A stretch of 12,615 bases of DNA from Sphingobacteriia bacterium (GCA_021151535.1 JAGKXC010000054.1:1-12615); one strand, 5' to 3'. Positions 1-6,979 are shown, numbered from the stretch's first letter. Numbers and translations are program-made. The notes: generated from the letters alone by a model not told the origin.

Positions 1-99
1 ATCCCTGTAAATGCTTCTGAGTTGAGCAATGGTATGTACTTCGTACGTATCCAAAGCGGAGACAAAGTAGTTACCAAGAAATTGAATATCAGCAAGTAA
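1..99 (+). CDS. C-terminal tail of a type IX secretion cargo protein (partial, 5' end outside window)
   Basis: Only the last 32 codons are present, in frame 1, ending in TAA at 97-99. The residues ELSNGMYFVRI, followed by a short turn and KKLNISK, match the type A C-terminal sorting domain of Bacteroidota cargo: Leu-x-x-Gly-x-Tyr-x-Val, then a basic-hydrophobic terminal strand. In that family the domain is recognised by the type IX machinery, then cleaved, and the cargo is anchored or released at the cell surface. Nothing can be said about the catalytic or adhesive part of the protein, which lies upstream. A strong terminator follows 57 nt later. The call as a sorting tail rests on a short stretch but the pattern is characteristic. 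Confidence 0.85.
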   Translation: MPVNASELSNGMYFVRIQSGDKVVTKKLNISK

Positions 100-155
100 C
101 GTAAAAAAGCCTTCAAAGGTGTGAAACAGCACCTGGTATTAAGGATATAATTATT

Positions 156-190
156 AGAAGGGCTACCCAGTGGGTAGCCCTTCTTGTTTG
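156..190 (+). terminator. Intrinsic terminator behind the sorting-domain gene
   Basis: A perfect 13-bp stem, AGAAGGGCTACCC (156-168) with GGGTAGCCCTTCT (172-184), closes a 3-nt loop and is followed by TGTTTGTTA. It isolates dnaK from the upstream gene. Confidence 0.85.
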
Positions 191-257
191 TTATCAATGA
201 CAATTTGTACCGAATTTCATCGCCAGAAAAATAAAAGAGTAAGTAAAAATACCGATT

Positions 258-321
258 TGTCAGTATTTCTGCCATTCCGTCACAACTGCTTCCAAAAAAA
301 TGCCTTGGTATAACAATTGAT
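258..321 (+). promoter_or_regulatory. Candidate dnaK control region: TGYCA repeats and a -24/-12 type element
   Basis: Three pentamers of the form TGTCA, TGCCA and CGTCA lie at 258-262, 270-274 and 278-282; the last two are 8 bp apart. Further on, TTGGTATAACAATTGAT (305-321) has TGG (306-308) and TTG (317-319) at the exact spacing of a sigma-54 -24/-12 promoter, but the usual C after TTG is A. If used, transcription would start near 331 and leave a leader of about 14 nt. No CIRCE repeat (TTAGCACTC with GAGTGCTAA) is present, so HrcA-type control is not supported. No good TAnnTTTG element is visible. The assignment is inference. Confidence 0.35.
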
Positions 322-344
322 AAAAATGGGAAAACACATTTACC

Positions 345-2267
345 ATGAGCAAAATCATAGGAATCGATTTAGGAACAACCAACAGTTGCGTTGCGGTATT
401 AGAAGGTAACGAACCGGTTGTAATTGCAAACAGCGAAGGTCGTAGAACAACACCTTCTATTGTGGCTTTCATGGACAACGGAAATGGCGAGCGCAAGGTA
501 GGTGATCCCGCAAAACGTCAGGCGATTACCAACCCAAGACATACCATTCAGTCCATCAAACGTTTTATGGGTGAGAAGTATTCCAATGTTTCAACTGAAA
601 TTGGTCGTGTACCTTATTCAGTAATTAAAGGCGATAACGACACTCCACGCGTGGAAATTGGCGATCGCACATATACTCCTCAAGAAATTTCAGCAATGGT
701 ACTTCAAAAGATGAAGAAAACTGCTGAAGATTATTTGGGCATGGAAGTTACCCGTGCGGTAATTACTGTTCCTGCATATTTCGATGATGCGCAACGTCAG
801 GCAACCAAAGAAGCTGGTGAAATCGCTGGTTTGAAAGTTGAACGTATTATCAACGAGCCCACTGCAGCGGCGTTGGCTTATGGATTAGATAAAAAGAACG
901 ATGATATGAAAATTGCCGTTTACGATTTAGGTGGCGGTACATTTGATATTTCCGTTCTTGAATTGGGCGATGGTGTATTTGAAGTAAAAAGCACTAATGG
1001 CGATACACACTTAGGTGGAGACGACTTCGACCAAGTGATTATCGATTGGTTGGCCGATGAGTTCAAAAACGAGGAAAACATCGATTTGCGCAAAGATCCA
1101 ATGGCGCTTCAACGTTTAAAAGAAGCAGCAGAAAAAGCAAAAATTGAATTATCTGCTTCGCCAGAAACAGATATTAACTTGCCTTACATCACTGCGGTAG
1201 ACGGAGTTCCTAAGCACTTGGTTAGAAAACTTAGCCGTTCTAAATTTGAGCAATTGGCGCATAGCTTGATCCAACGTACATTGGAACCTTGTAAAAAGGC
1301 GTTGGCTGACGCTAAAATGTCACCTTCTGATATTGATGAAGTTATCTTGGTTGGTGGATCTACGCGTATTCCTGCCATCCAAAAGTTGGTTGAAGATTTC
1401 TTCGGAAAATCACCAAGCAAAGGTGTTAATCCTGATGAAGTTGTTGCCGTAGGTGCTGCAATTCAGGGTGGCGTTTTAACAGGTGAAGTAAAAGACATTT
1501 TGTTGTTAGATGTTACTCCTTTGAGTTTGGGTATCGAAACCATGGGCAGTGTGATGACAAAAATGATTGAATCAAACACAACCATTCCTACCAAGAAAAC
1601 TGAAACTTTCTCTACTGCGGCAGATAATCAGCCATCTGTAGAAATCCATATCCTTCAAGGGGAAAGACCTATGGCAAGTGACAACAAAACTATCGGAAGA
1701 TTTATCTTGGATAGCATCCCTCCTGCCCCACGCGGTGTTCCACAAATTGAAGTTACTTTCGACATTGACGCCAACGGTATTTTGAATGTAAGTGCAAAAG
1801 ACAAGGCAACAGGCAAAGAGCAAAAGATTCGTATTGAAGCAAGTTCTGGCTTGAGCAAGGAAGAGATCGAGAAAATGAAAAAAGAGGCTGAAATGAATGC
1901 TGATGCTGATAAAGCGCGCAAGGAAGAAGCCGATAAAGTGAATGCAGCTGATCAATTGGTATTCTCAACTGAAAAACAATTGAAGGAGTATGGCGATAAA
2001 ATTCCAGCAGAGAAAAAAGCTACCATTGAAGCGGCCAACGATCGCTTGAAGAAAGCCGTTGCTGAGAAAAATTTCGCTGAAATGGAATCTGCTTCTACAG
2101 AATTGAACAACGCTTGGCAGGCGGCATCTCAAGACATGTACAATGCAACTGGTGGAAATCCAGGCGACATGGGCGGAGATCCTAGCCAAGGTGCAAATGC
2201 AGGCGGAGACGCTGGAAGCAAAGGCGCTGATGAAGTTCAGGATGTAGACTTCGAAGAAGTTAAATAA
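345..2267 (+). CDS. dnaK: Chaperone protein DnaK (Hsp70)
   Basis: This is a full-length cytosolic Hsp70 of 640 residues, the family's usual length. It folds and refolds proteins in an ATP cycle with DnaJ and GrpE, neither of which is in the window. The nucleotide-binding domain shows IDLGTTNS (7-14), NEPTAAALAYG (170-180), YDLGGGTFDIS (193-203), GGDDFD (224-229) and VGGSTRIP (336-343). The interdomain linker DILLLDVTPLSLG follows at 384-396, then the substrate-binding beta domain to about 500, and a helical lid. The last 40 residues are a Gly/Asp-rich tail ending DVDFEEVK, the usual Hsp70 C-terminal acidic motif. ATG at 345 gives the family N-terminus MSKIIGIDLG. No Shine-Dalgarno site is present. 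The gene stands alone between two strong terminators. Confidence 0.99.
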   Translation: MSKIIGIDLGTTNSCVAVLEGNEPVVIANSEGRRTTPSIVAFMDNGNGERKVGDPAKRQAITNPRHTIQSIKRFMGEKYSNVSTEIGRVPYSVIKGDNDTPRVEIGDRTYTPQEISAMVLQKMKKTAEDYLGMEVTRAVITVPAYFDDAQRQATKEAGEIAGLKVERIINEPTAAALAYGLDKKNDDMKIAVYDLGGGTFDISVLELGDGVFEVKSTNGDTHLGGDDFDQVIIDWLADEFKNEENIDLRKDPMALQRLKEAAEKAKIELSASPETDINLPYITAVDGVPKHLVRKLSRSKFEQLAHSLIQRTLEPCKKALADAKMSPSDIDEVILVGGSTRIPAIQKLVEDFFGKSPSKGVNPDEVVAVGAAIQGGVLTGEVKDILLLDVTPLSLGIETMGSVMTKMIESNTTIPTKKTETFSTAADNQPSVEIHILQGERPMASDNKTIGRFILDSIPPAPRGVPQIEVTFDIDANGILNVSAKDKATGKEQKIRIEASSGLSKEEIEKMKKEAEMNADADKARKEEADKVNAADQLVFSTEKQLKEYGDKIPAEKKATIEAANDRLKKAVAEKNFAEMESASTELNNAWQAASQDMYNATGGNPGDMGGDPSQGANAGGDAGSKGADEVQDVDFEEVK

Positions 2268-2286
2268 TTATAAAATATCTTACATG

Positions 2287-2317
2287 AAAGGGCCGCCTGT
2301 GGGTGGCCCTTTTTTTT
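2287..2317 (+). terminator. Intrinsic terminator of dnaK
   Basis: AAAGGGCCGCC (2287-2297) pairs with GGTGGCCCTTT (2302-2312) through 11 bp with one G-U pair and a TGTG loop. An eight-T run at 2310-2317 follows, making this a textbook factor-independent terminator 19 nt after the stop codon. Confidence 0.92.
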
Positions 2318-2333
2318 AACCACTGTTTATCAT

Positions 2334-2341
2334 TTACTTTG
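2334..2341 (+). promoter_or_regulatory. Possible -7 element for the membrane protein gene at 2370
   Basis: TTACTTTG, followed by CA, resembles the Bacteroidota -7 consensus TAnnTTTG with one mismatch. It lies 28 nt upstream of the ATG, between the dnaK terminator and the gene, so a promoter is needed about here. No convincing -33 TTG is seen at the right distance. Confidence 0.3.
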
Positions 2342-2369
2342 CAATACTCCTAACAATACTGCTTAAACC

Positions 2370-3056
2370 ATGTCTTCTTCAGAAAACAAATCGCCCAAAA
2401 AATCAGATATTAAAAAAATCTTTATTGCTTTTGCAGTAGTGGTAGCTGCAATTGGCGGATATTATTCTGGTAAATGGCGCGATGAAAATTATACTACTAA
2501 TGAAAATACTGAAAACGAAGTCATTGCCAACAAAATTATTGGCGATACAGTTGTACCAGTAGATTTGGGCGATACTGCCAAAATGGATTTGATGGGCAAA
2601 GATTCTTTGCGTATGATGCAAGCTTTTCAATTGGCGGCAAATCGTTATGCAAAGGCATACTTGGCAAAAAACGCAGGAATTTGTGCGGAATATGCCATTC
2701 CTGCTATGGTTAAAGCTTACAAAGGGGAAGAAAACTACAAATTCAAATTGCAACAATATTTTCAGGCAGACCCGATTCAACCAGAGAGAATTGTAGCAGG
2801 TCCTATCGATCGCATTGGTGTGAAGTTAGACAAAGAAGGTTATGGCTATGGTTGGTATTGTATTATGCCTGTAAGACGTTATCTTTCTCAGAACGGCAGG
2901 AAGGTTGTTGACATCCAATATATGGCCGGACAAACCCTTGACGAAGGGAAAAAGATCTATTTCATTGACATAACTGGGATGCCCTTGGGGAAAATTCAGA
3001 TGTTGATGCCTGATATAGATTGCATCATTAAGCCTAACGAAGTTGTAGGGCAATAA
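2370..3056 (+). CDS. Uncharacterised single-pass membrane protein
   Basis: I do not recognise a family for this 228-residue protein. A polar, Lys/Ser-rich N-terminus (1-16) precedes one hydrophobic segment, IFIAFAVVVAAIGGYYSG (17-34). It looks like an uncleaved anchor, leaving about 190 residues outside the cytoplasm. Residues 73-125 look helical (RMMQAFQLAANRYAKAYLAK and on). The rest, from about 130, alternates polar and hydrophobic residues and looks beta-rich. A helix followed by such a sheet would suit an NTF2-like fold, but this is a guess. Only two cysteines are present and there is no lipobox or sorting tail. The gene is monocistronic, between the dnaK terminator and a bidirectional terminator that starts 1 nt after its stop. 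The ATG at 2370 is the only start that keeps the basic tail before the membrane segment. Confidence 0.85.
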   Translation: MSSSENKSPKKSDIKKIFIAFAVVVAAIGGYYSGKWRDENYTTNENTENEVIANKIIGDTVVPVDLGDTAKMDLMGKDSLRMMQAFQLAANRYAKAYLAKNAGICAEYAIPAMVKAYKGEENYKFKLQQYFQADPIQPERIVAGPIDRIGVKLDKEGYGYGWYCIMPVRRYLSQNGRKVVDIQYMAGQTLDEGKKIYFIDITGMPLGKIQMLMPDIDCIIKPNEVVGQ

Positions 3057-3057
3057 A

Positions 3058-3080
3058 AAAACCGCCCAGAGGGCGGTTTT
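3058..3080. terminator. Bidirectional terminator between convergent genes
   Basis: AAAACCGCCC (3058-3067) and GGGCGGTTTT (3071-3080) form a perfect 10-bp stem with an AGA loop. Flanking A residues at 3055-3061 give a seven-T run on the minus strand, so it should be stronger for the zinc-ribbon/Nif3 unit; on the plus strand only four T residues follow. Confidence 0.85.
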
Positions 3081-3098
3081 CACTTAAATCTATTAAAC

Positions 3099-3127
3099 GT
3101 TAACGAAAGCAAAATCGCTTCGCTAAC
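3099..3127 (-). repeat. Imperfect inverted repeat just after the zinc-ribbon gene stop
   Basis: GTTAACGAAAGC (3099-3110) and GCTTCGCTAAC (3117-3127) can pair with one mismatch and one bulge around AAAATC. It starts 7 nt downstream of the minus-strand stop and precedes the stronger terminator. It may protect the 3' end or help termination; no function is shown. Confidence 0.35.
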
Positions 3128-3134
3128 TTCCGCT

Positions 3135-3932
3135 CTACTTAGCAGTAGTTAAACGCATTTTTCTACGGGTGGTTTTCTCTTGTTTTTCTTCATCGAAGGC
3201 CGCAATACCTGTGATGGCTTGGTCTACCAAGATTCTTCCGCAGTTTTCGCAATCAATGATACGGTAGTGAGCACGGATATCCGAATGACGTTGTGGTGGA
3301 ATTTTGCTAAAGCAACCACCGCAAGAACTACGAATAATCGGTGCTACTGCGATACCATTGCGCATATTTGTGCGAATTCTGCCGTATGCGCGAGCCAAAC
3401 GAGCATCCAATTTGGTTGCCGCTGTTTCACGTTCCACTTTGATTTTTTCGATTTCCTCAGCGTTTTCTTTTTCAATTTCCAACAACTCAGACTTTTTGAA
3501 ATCTAAATCTTTCATTTTAGAATCCAAATTGCCTTGTGTTTTATCCAACATCTCTTGCTTCAGTTCAATTTGCTTTCCAAAATCGCGAATCTTCTTCTCT
3601 GCCGAAAGAATTTCAAGGCCAGCGATTTCTTTTTCTTTGTTGATAGCATCATACTCACGAGAGTTTTTAATGTTATTCAACTGTTCGTCGTACTTTTCAA
3701 TAGCACGTTGAAAATCTTTGATAGAGTTTTTCTTTGCAGTGATTTCGTGGTTAAACGATTCAATCTCATCTGTGATGTGCTGAACACGAGTTTGCAAACC
3801 TGCAATTTCGTCTTCCAAGTCGGCAACCTCCATGGGCAATTCGCCCAATACAGCGCGCAAGGCATCAATGCGAGAATCGATTTGCTGCAACTTCCACAAA
3901 TCTTTCAATTTTTTATCGATGGTTACATCCAT
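3135..3932 (-). CDS. Coiled-coil protein with C4 zinc ribbon (zf-RING_7 / DUF164 family)
   Basis: The protein has 265 residues. Residues 1-180 are almost entirely heptad-like and charged (Lys/Glu/Asp/Gln rich), which indicates a long antiparallel coiled coil. A C4 zinc ribbon follows with Cys204, Cys207 (SCGGCF) and Cys228, Cys231 (CENCGRIL), then a short basic tail rich in Lys, Arg and Thr. This matches the family of bacterial coiled-coil zinc-ribbon proteins that includes chlamydial CT398/CdsZ; its cellular role in Bacteroidota is not settled. It is the second gene of a pair: its ATG lies 3 nt after the Nif3 stop, so the two are almost certainly co-transcribed. From memory this adjacency is common in Bacteroidota and suggests a functional link. 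The operon ends at the terminator at 3058-3080. Confidence 0.95.
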   Translation of the reverse strand: MDVTIDKKLKDLWKLQQIDSRIDALRAVLGELPMEVADLEDEIAGLQTRVQHITDEIESFNHEITAKKNSIKDFQRAIEKYDEQLNNIKNSREYDAINKEKEIAGLEILSAEKKIRDFGKQIELKQEMLDKTQGNLDSKMKDLDFKKSELLEIEKENAEEIEKIKVERETAATKLDARLARAYGRIRTNMRNGIAVAPIIRSSCGGCFSKIPPQRHSDIRAHYRIIDCENCGRILVDQAITGIAAFDEEKQEKTTRRKMRLTTAK

Positions 3933-3935
3933 GGT

Positions 3936-5039
3936 TTAAATATAATCTATAGGGTTGGTTCTAGTTAGGGCAAAAATGTTTGCAAAATTAGGGAATTTTA
4001 GCGACAATATCTCAGAAAAGAGTTCAACTGTATATTTCTCGCTCTCGTAATGACCAATATCACAAATTAACAACTCGTTTTCTGCCTCAAAAAACTCGTG
4101 ATATTTCACATCTGCGGTGATATAAGCATCTGCACCGGCGGCCTTTGCTGCCCCAATAAGAAAACTTCCCGATCCCCCACAAATAGCCACTTTCTCGATT
4201 AAATCCTTATTGCAGTGGGTAAATTTTACCACCTTTAAATCCATACGTTTTTTTAATTCCATCAAAAACGCATCTTTATTCAGGGCTACGGGCAAGGTTG
4301 CCATTACCCCAGAACCGTATTGATCAGATACATTTTGTAATGCAATCCAATTATAAGCCACTTCCTCATAGGGATGGGCCATCAACATTGCTTTATGTAC
4401 AGCCAATTTTTTCCAGTTTTGAACCAAGACTTCAATACACAATTCCTCTGCTTGATGTCGTTGCCCCACCCTTCCTTCAAAGGGATTAGCGCCCGCCAAT
4501 GGCCTAAAACTACCGGTTCCAGCAATTTCAAATCCGCACTCATCATAATCACCAATTTCACCTGCACCAGCGGCAAACAAAGCTTCTTTCAATTTTTCTG
4601 CATGATCCACTGGCACGTATACCTGTAATTTATACAACAATGAAGATTTGGGCGATAACACCCCTTGCACCTCTAATCCAAGTTTCTCCGCAATTTTGGC
4701 ATTCACGCCCTGCTTAAGAACATTGTCTAAATTGGTATGACAGGCATAAATAGCAATATCATTTTTAATCGCTTTTATTACCGAACGTTGCACATCCGTT
4801 TGTCCGGTTAATCGCTTCAATCCGCCAAAAATAAGGGGATGATGAGCGATAATCAAATTGCATTTTTTTGCAATGGCTTCTTCCACAACGGCTTCCGTAA
4901 CATCAAGAGATAGCAGAGCGCTATGGACTTCCATCTGTGGATTTCCAACCAAAAGCCCGCTGTTATCATACGATTCTTGTAAAATCAGCGGCGCCACTTC
5001 TTCAATGGCGGCAGAAATTTGCGATACGGTTGGGTTCAT
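3936..5039 (-). CDS. Nif3-like dinuclear metal centre protein (YqfO/YbgI family, with inserted PII-like domain)
   Basis: The 367 residues match the long, YqfO-like form of the Nif3 family rather than the short form of about 250 residues. The two halves of the metal site are visible: IIAHHPLIFGG (63-73, His66 and His67) with CHTNLDN (100-106, His101 and Asp105), and DIGHYESE (327-334, His330 and Glu334). Between them, residues about 130-240 form the PII/CutA-like insert (LQVYVPVDHAEKLKEAL, then GTGSFRPLAGANPFEG). Homologues form toroidal hexamers with two metals per subunit. Annotated names such as 'GTP cyclohydrolase 1 type 2' are weakly founded, and the physiological substrate is unknown. 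It is the first gene of an operon with the zinc-ribbon gene. Its start is 52 bp from the divergent methyltransferase gene. Confidence 0.97.
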   Translation of the reverse strand: MNPTVSQISAAIEEVAPLILQESYDNSGLLVGNPQMEVHSALLSLDVTEAVVEEAIAKKCNLIIAHHPLIFGGLKRLTGQTDVQRSVIKAIKNDIAIYACHTNLDNVLKQGVNAKIAEKLGLEVQGVLSPKSSLLYKLQVYVPVDHAEKLKEALFAAGAGEIGDYDECGFEIAGTGSFRPLAGANPFEGRVGQRHQAEELCIEVLVQNWKKLAVHKAMLMAHPYEEVAYNWIALQNVSDQYGSGVMATLPVALNKDAFLMELKKRMDLKVVKFTHCNKDLIEKVAICGGSGSFLIGAAKAAGADAYITADVKYHEFFEAENELLICDIGHYESEKYTVELFSEILSLKFPNFANIFALTRTNPIDYI

Positions 5040-5091
5040 GACTCAAAGTTCATAAAAAAATCGGAATTTTGCGGTCTTATTATTTACCCCA
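5040..5091. promoter_or_regulatory. Divergent promoter region between the Nif3 and methyltransferase genes
   Basis: Both genes must start from within these 52 bp. On the plus strand GAATTTTG (5064-5071) resembles TAnnTTTG and would leave a leader of about 14 nt. On the minus strand GAACTTTG (5051-5044) also resembles it but would put the start almost on the ATG, giving a leaderless or near-leaderless message. The -33 elements are not clear in either direction. Confidence 0.35.
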
Positions 5092-6318
5092 ATGAAAATT
5101 GCCAAACTAAAACCCGGAAAAGAAGTATCGATCAAACGGAAGCACCCATGGATTTTTTCTGGGGCGATACAAGAAATGAAGGGTACGGTTCCAGGCGATT
5201 GGGTAAACATCATTAGCGCCAAGGGCGAATGGTTAGGTGTAGGTCATGTGGGCGATGGTAGCATTGCCATTCGGGTGATTGCCCATTGGGATGATCCTTA
5301 TTTTGATTCGGTTTATGAAACGGGTGAGATCCCAAATAAGGCCCCTGAGGTTGATTTTTGGATTGGGCGATTACAATCTGCTTGGAGCTTACGAAAATCA
5401 TTGGGCATGGGGCCAAACACAGCTACAACGGCATTTCGTTTGGTACATGGAGAGGGCGATCGATTGCCGGGGTTAATCTTAGATATTTACGGTGATGCAG
5501 CAGTAATTCAAGCCCATACACATGGGATGTTGCAATCAGTGGAGATCATTGGCCAAGCTTTGCAAAGTCTTACGGATTTGGGATTAAAAACGGTTTACAA
5601 CAAGAGCGCAGCGGCCATGCATTTGAAAGAATCAGACATGGATGGTTTTGTGCTTGGCGATGCGCCAAGCGGCAAGGCCCTTGAGAACGATTTGCAATTT
5701 TATGTGAACTGGAAAACGGGTCAGAAAACAGGATTCTTTTTAGATCAAAGAGATAACCGGGCCTTGCTCCGGCACCTCAGTGCCGGCAAAACCATCCTGA
5801 ATACCTTCTGCTACACAGGAGGCTTCTCTGTTGCCGCCCTAAAGGGCGGCGCCAATCACGTTACCTCCGTTGATATCTCTGCCACCGCAATGGAACTTAC
5901 CAACCAAAATATTGAACTATTTTTCCAATCCAACGCCAATACCAACCAAACCCACGAATCTGTTACCGCTGATGTTCTTCAATACCTGAAAAATCATCCC
6001 CAAGTTTATGATATCGTGGTTTTAGACCCTCCCGCTTTTGCCAAAAGTCTTAACAAAAAACACCAGGCCGTTATGGGCTACAAACGCCTCAACGCCCTCG
6101 GCATCCAATGCGTAAAACCCGGTGGCCTACTATTTACTTTCTCTTGTTCTCAAGTGATCGATGATGAATTGTTCGCCAATACCGTTACCGCCGCAGGCAT
6201 AGAAACATCCCGTAACTGTAAAATATTATACAAGCTCACACAAGGGCCAGATCACCCCGTGAATCTTTATCATCCAGAAGGACATTACCTAAAAGGGCTA
6301 GTAATACAAGTAGATTAA
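5092..6318 (+). CDS. rlmI: Class I rRNA methyltransferase of the RlmI (YccW) family
   Basis: The protein has 408 residues, close to the E. coli RlmI length; that enzyme makes m5C at position 1962 of 23S rRNA using S-adenosylmethionine. An N-terminal PUA-like RNA-binding domain begins with KRKHPWIFSGAI (15-26). A central domain carries NKSAAAMH (170-177) and TGQKTGFFLDQRDNR (209-223). The Rossmann methyltransferase domain shows motif I ILNTFCYTGGFSVAAL (235-250), motif IV LDPPAF (311-316) and FSCSQ (350-354), where Cys352 is the likely catalytic nucleophile. Target-base identity is inferred from E. coli. No frameshift or truncation is seen, yet codon use switches sharply after codon 223: Leu is TTA/TTG in 15 of 19 codons before and 4 of 21 after; Thr is ACC in 0 of 10 before and 10 of 14 after. 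It stands alone, divergent from the Nif3 gene and convergent with a lipoprotein gene. Confidence 0.95.
   Translation: MKIAKLKPGKEVSIKRKHPWIFSGAIQEMKGTVPGDWVNIISAKGEWLGVGHVGDGSIAIRVIAHWDDPYFDSVYETGEIPNKAPEVDFWIGRLQSAWSLRKSLGMGPNTATTAFRLVHGEGDRLPGLILDIYGDAAVIQAHTHGMLQSVEIIGQALQSLTDLGLKTVYNKSAAAMHLKESDMDGFVLGDAPSGKALENDLQFYVNWKTGQKTGFFLDQRDNRALLRHLSAGKTILNTFCYTGGFSVAALKGGANHVTSVDISATAMELTNQNIELFFQSNANTNQTHESVTADVLQYLKNHPQVYDIVVLDPPAFAKSLNKKHQAVMGYKRLNALGIQCVKPGGLLFTFSCSQVIDDELFANTVTAAGIETSRNCKILYKLTQGPDHPVNLYHPEGHYLKGLVIQVD
5652..5850. repeat. Cluster of three perfect GC-rich inverted repeats inside the rlmI-type gene
   Basis: GCTTGGCG with CGCCAAGC (5652-5670, loop ATG); CCGGCAC with GTGCCGG (5769-5786, loop CTCA); GCCGCCC with GGGCGGC (5833-5850, loop TAAA). 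All are exact, with 7-8 bp stems and tight loops. They flank the skew and codon-use switch at about 5760. They may be accidents of coding sequence or functional structures; nothing here decides. Confidence 0.6.
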
Positions 6319-6359
6319 AATCTCATCCCCCCCATTATTCGTAAGGGAATCTAAAATTC

Positions 6360-6412
6360 TAGGAAGTAAGCTCCCGCTTACAAAACCCTAGGCAGCAAAA
6401 CTGCCGCCTATA
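6360..6412. repeat. Two degenerate copies of a palindromic REP-like element
   Basis: Copy 1 (6360-6382) contains GTAAGC-TCCC-GCTTAC; copy 2 (6389-6412) contains GGCAG-CAAAA-CTGCC. Aligned with one gap they agree at 17 of 24 columns, both starting TAGG and sharing CCGC near the end. The stem positions differ in a compensated way, so each copy remains a hairpin. They fill the 109-bp gap between two convergent genes. No T-run follows, so they are not typical terminators. Confidence 0.55.
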
Positions 6413-6427
6413 ATGGCAAACTGGATT

Positions 6428-6979
6428 CTACAAACTTCTACCTCTAACAACAGTTGTCTTGTTCTTTATTTTTGATTTGCTGCTTGCAACGTACATGATA
6501 CGAGGCGATATCAATTCACCACCATTCGGATTTTTCACCTTCCACTGATACCCTTTGTACATTACTTTGCCATTTTCTAATTGCTCCAAAACCATCTCTC
6601 CAGCAACCGGAACAAACTTCAACCCAATGTCATCATCCATAGAAAATGAAACATGAATATATTGCTGATAATCAGTTCCCAAACTCACACCTTTAATCCC
6701 ATCAACAAACAACAAAGATTCAACTTCAATATCATTTGATTTTTTAATCGTTCCGCCTTCTACCCTCACTTGCTTTGAATCCAATTCCCTGAATAATTCA
6801 AATGTACCTTTTAATCGATATTGAATTTCCTGAGCGGGTATGCTATTAGCCTTCCAATCAACCAAGGTAGTTTCTGTTAAAACTTTCGTTGGCTGAAACA
6901 CCATACATCCAGTTACCAACAGTGCCGAAATTGCCCCGAAAAAAATCCCTCTTTCCAATCCTTTGTTTTGCTTTTTCAT
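6428..6979 (-). CDS. Small predicted lipoprotein of unknown function
   Basis: The 183-residue protein starts with a basic n-region (MKKQNKGLER) and a hydrophobic stretch ending in the lipobox LVTG-Cys25. It is therefore probably exported, cleaved by signal peptidase II and lipid-anchored. The mature part has no motif I recognise. It alternates short beta-like stretches with polar turns and ends in a basic Ser/Lys/Arg tail (SKSKIKNKTTVVRGRSL). Residue 26 is Met, not the Ser followed by acidic residues that marks surface export in some Bacteroidota, so I do not predict which face of the membrane it sits on. The ATG at 6979 directly precedes the signal peptide. It lies on the same strand as the operon above but 173 bp away, and so probably has its own promoter. 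Confidence 0.85.
   Translation of the reverse strand: MKKQNKGLERGIFFGAISALLVTGCMVFQPTKVLTETTLVDWKANSIPAQEIQYRLKGTFELFRELDSKQVRVEGGTIKKSNDIEVESLLFVDGIKGVSLGTDYQQYIHVSFSMDDDIGLKFVPVAGEMVLEQLENGKVMYKGYQWKVKNPNGGELISPRIMYVASSKSKIKNKTTVVRGRSL

Noticed and set aside
100..344. Looked for a CIRCE operator ahead of dnaK.
   Set aside because: Neither TTAGCACTC nor GAGTGCTAA is present in the region, even allowing a few mismatches.
1572..1968. Several open frames on the strand opposite dnaK, up to 127 codons.
   Set aside because: They overlap each other and the conserved dnaK frame, have no recognisable protein features and reflect the codon bias of dnaK.
3180..3968. Long plus-strand open frames opposite the zinc-ribbon gene (up to 144 codons).
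   Set aside because: They are rich in Phe, Ile and Ser as expected from the complement of Lys/Glu-rich coiled-coil codons, and have no promoter or family match.
5683..5710. TTATGTGAACT (5700-5710) resembles the XerD half of a dif site and lies close to the skew switch.
   Set aside because: The 11 bases where the XerC half should be (5683-5693) do not match the expected arm, and the segment codes for conserved residues of the methyltransferase. A half match is not enough to call dif.
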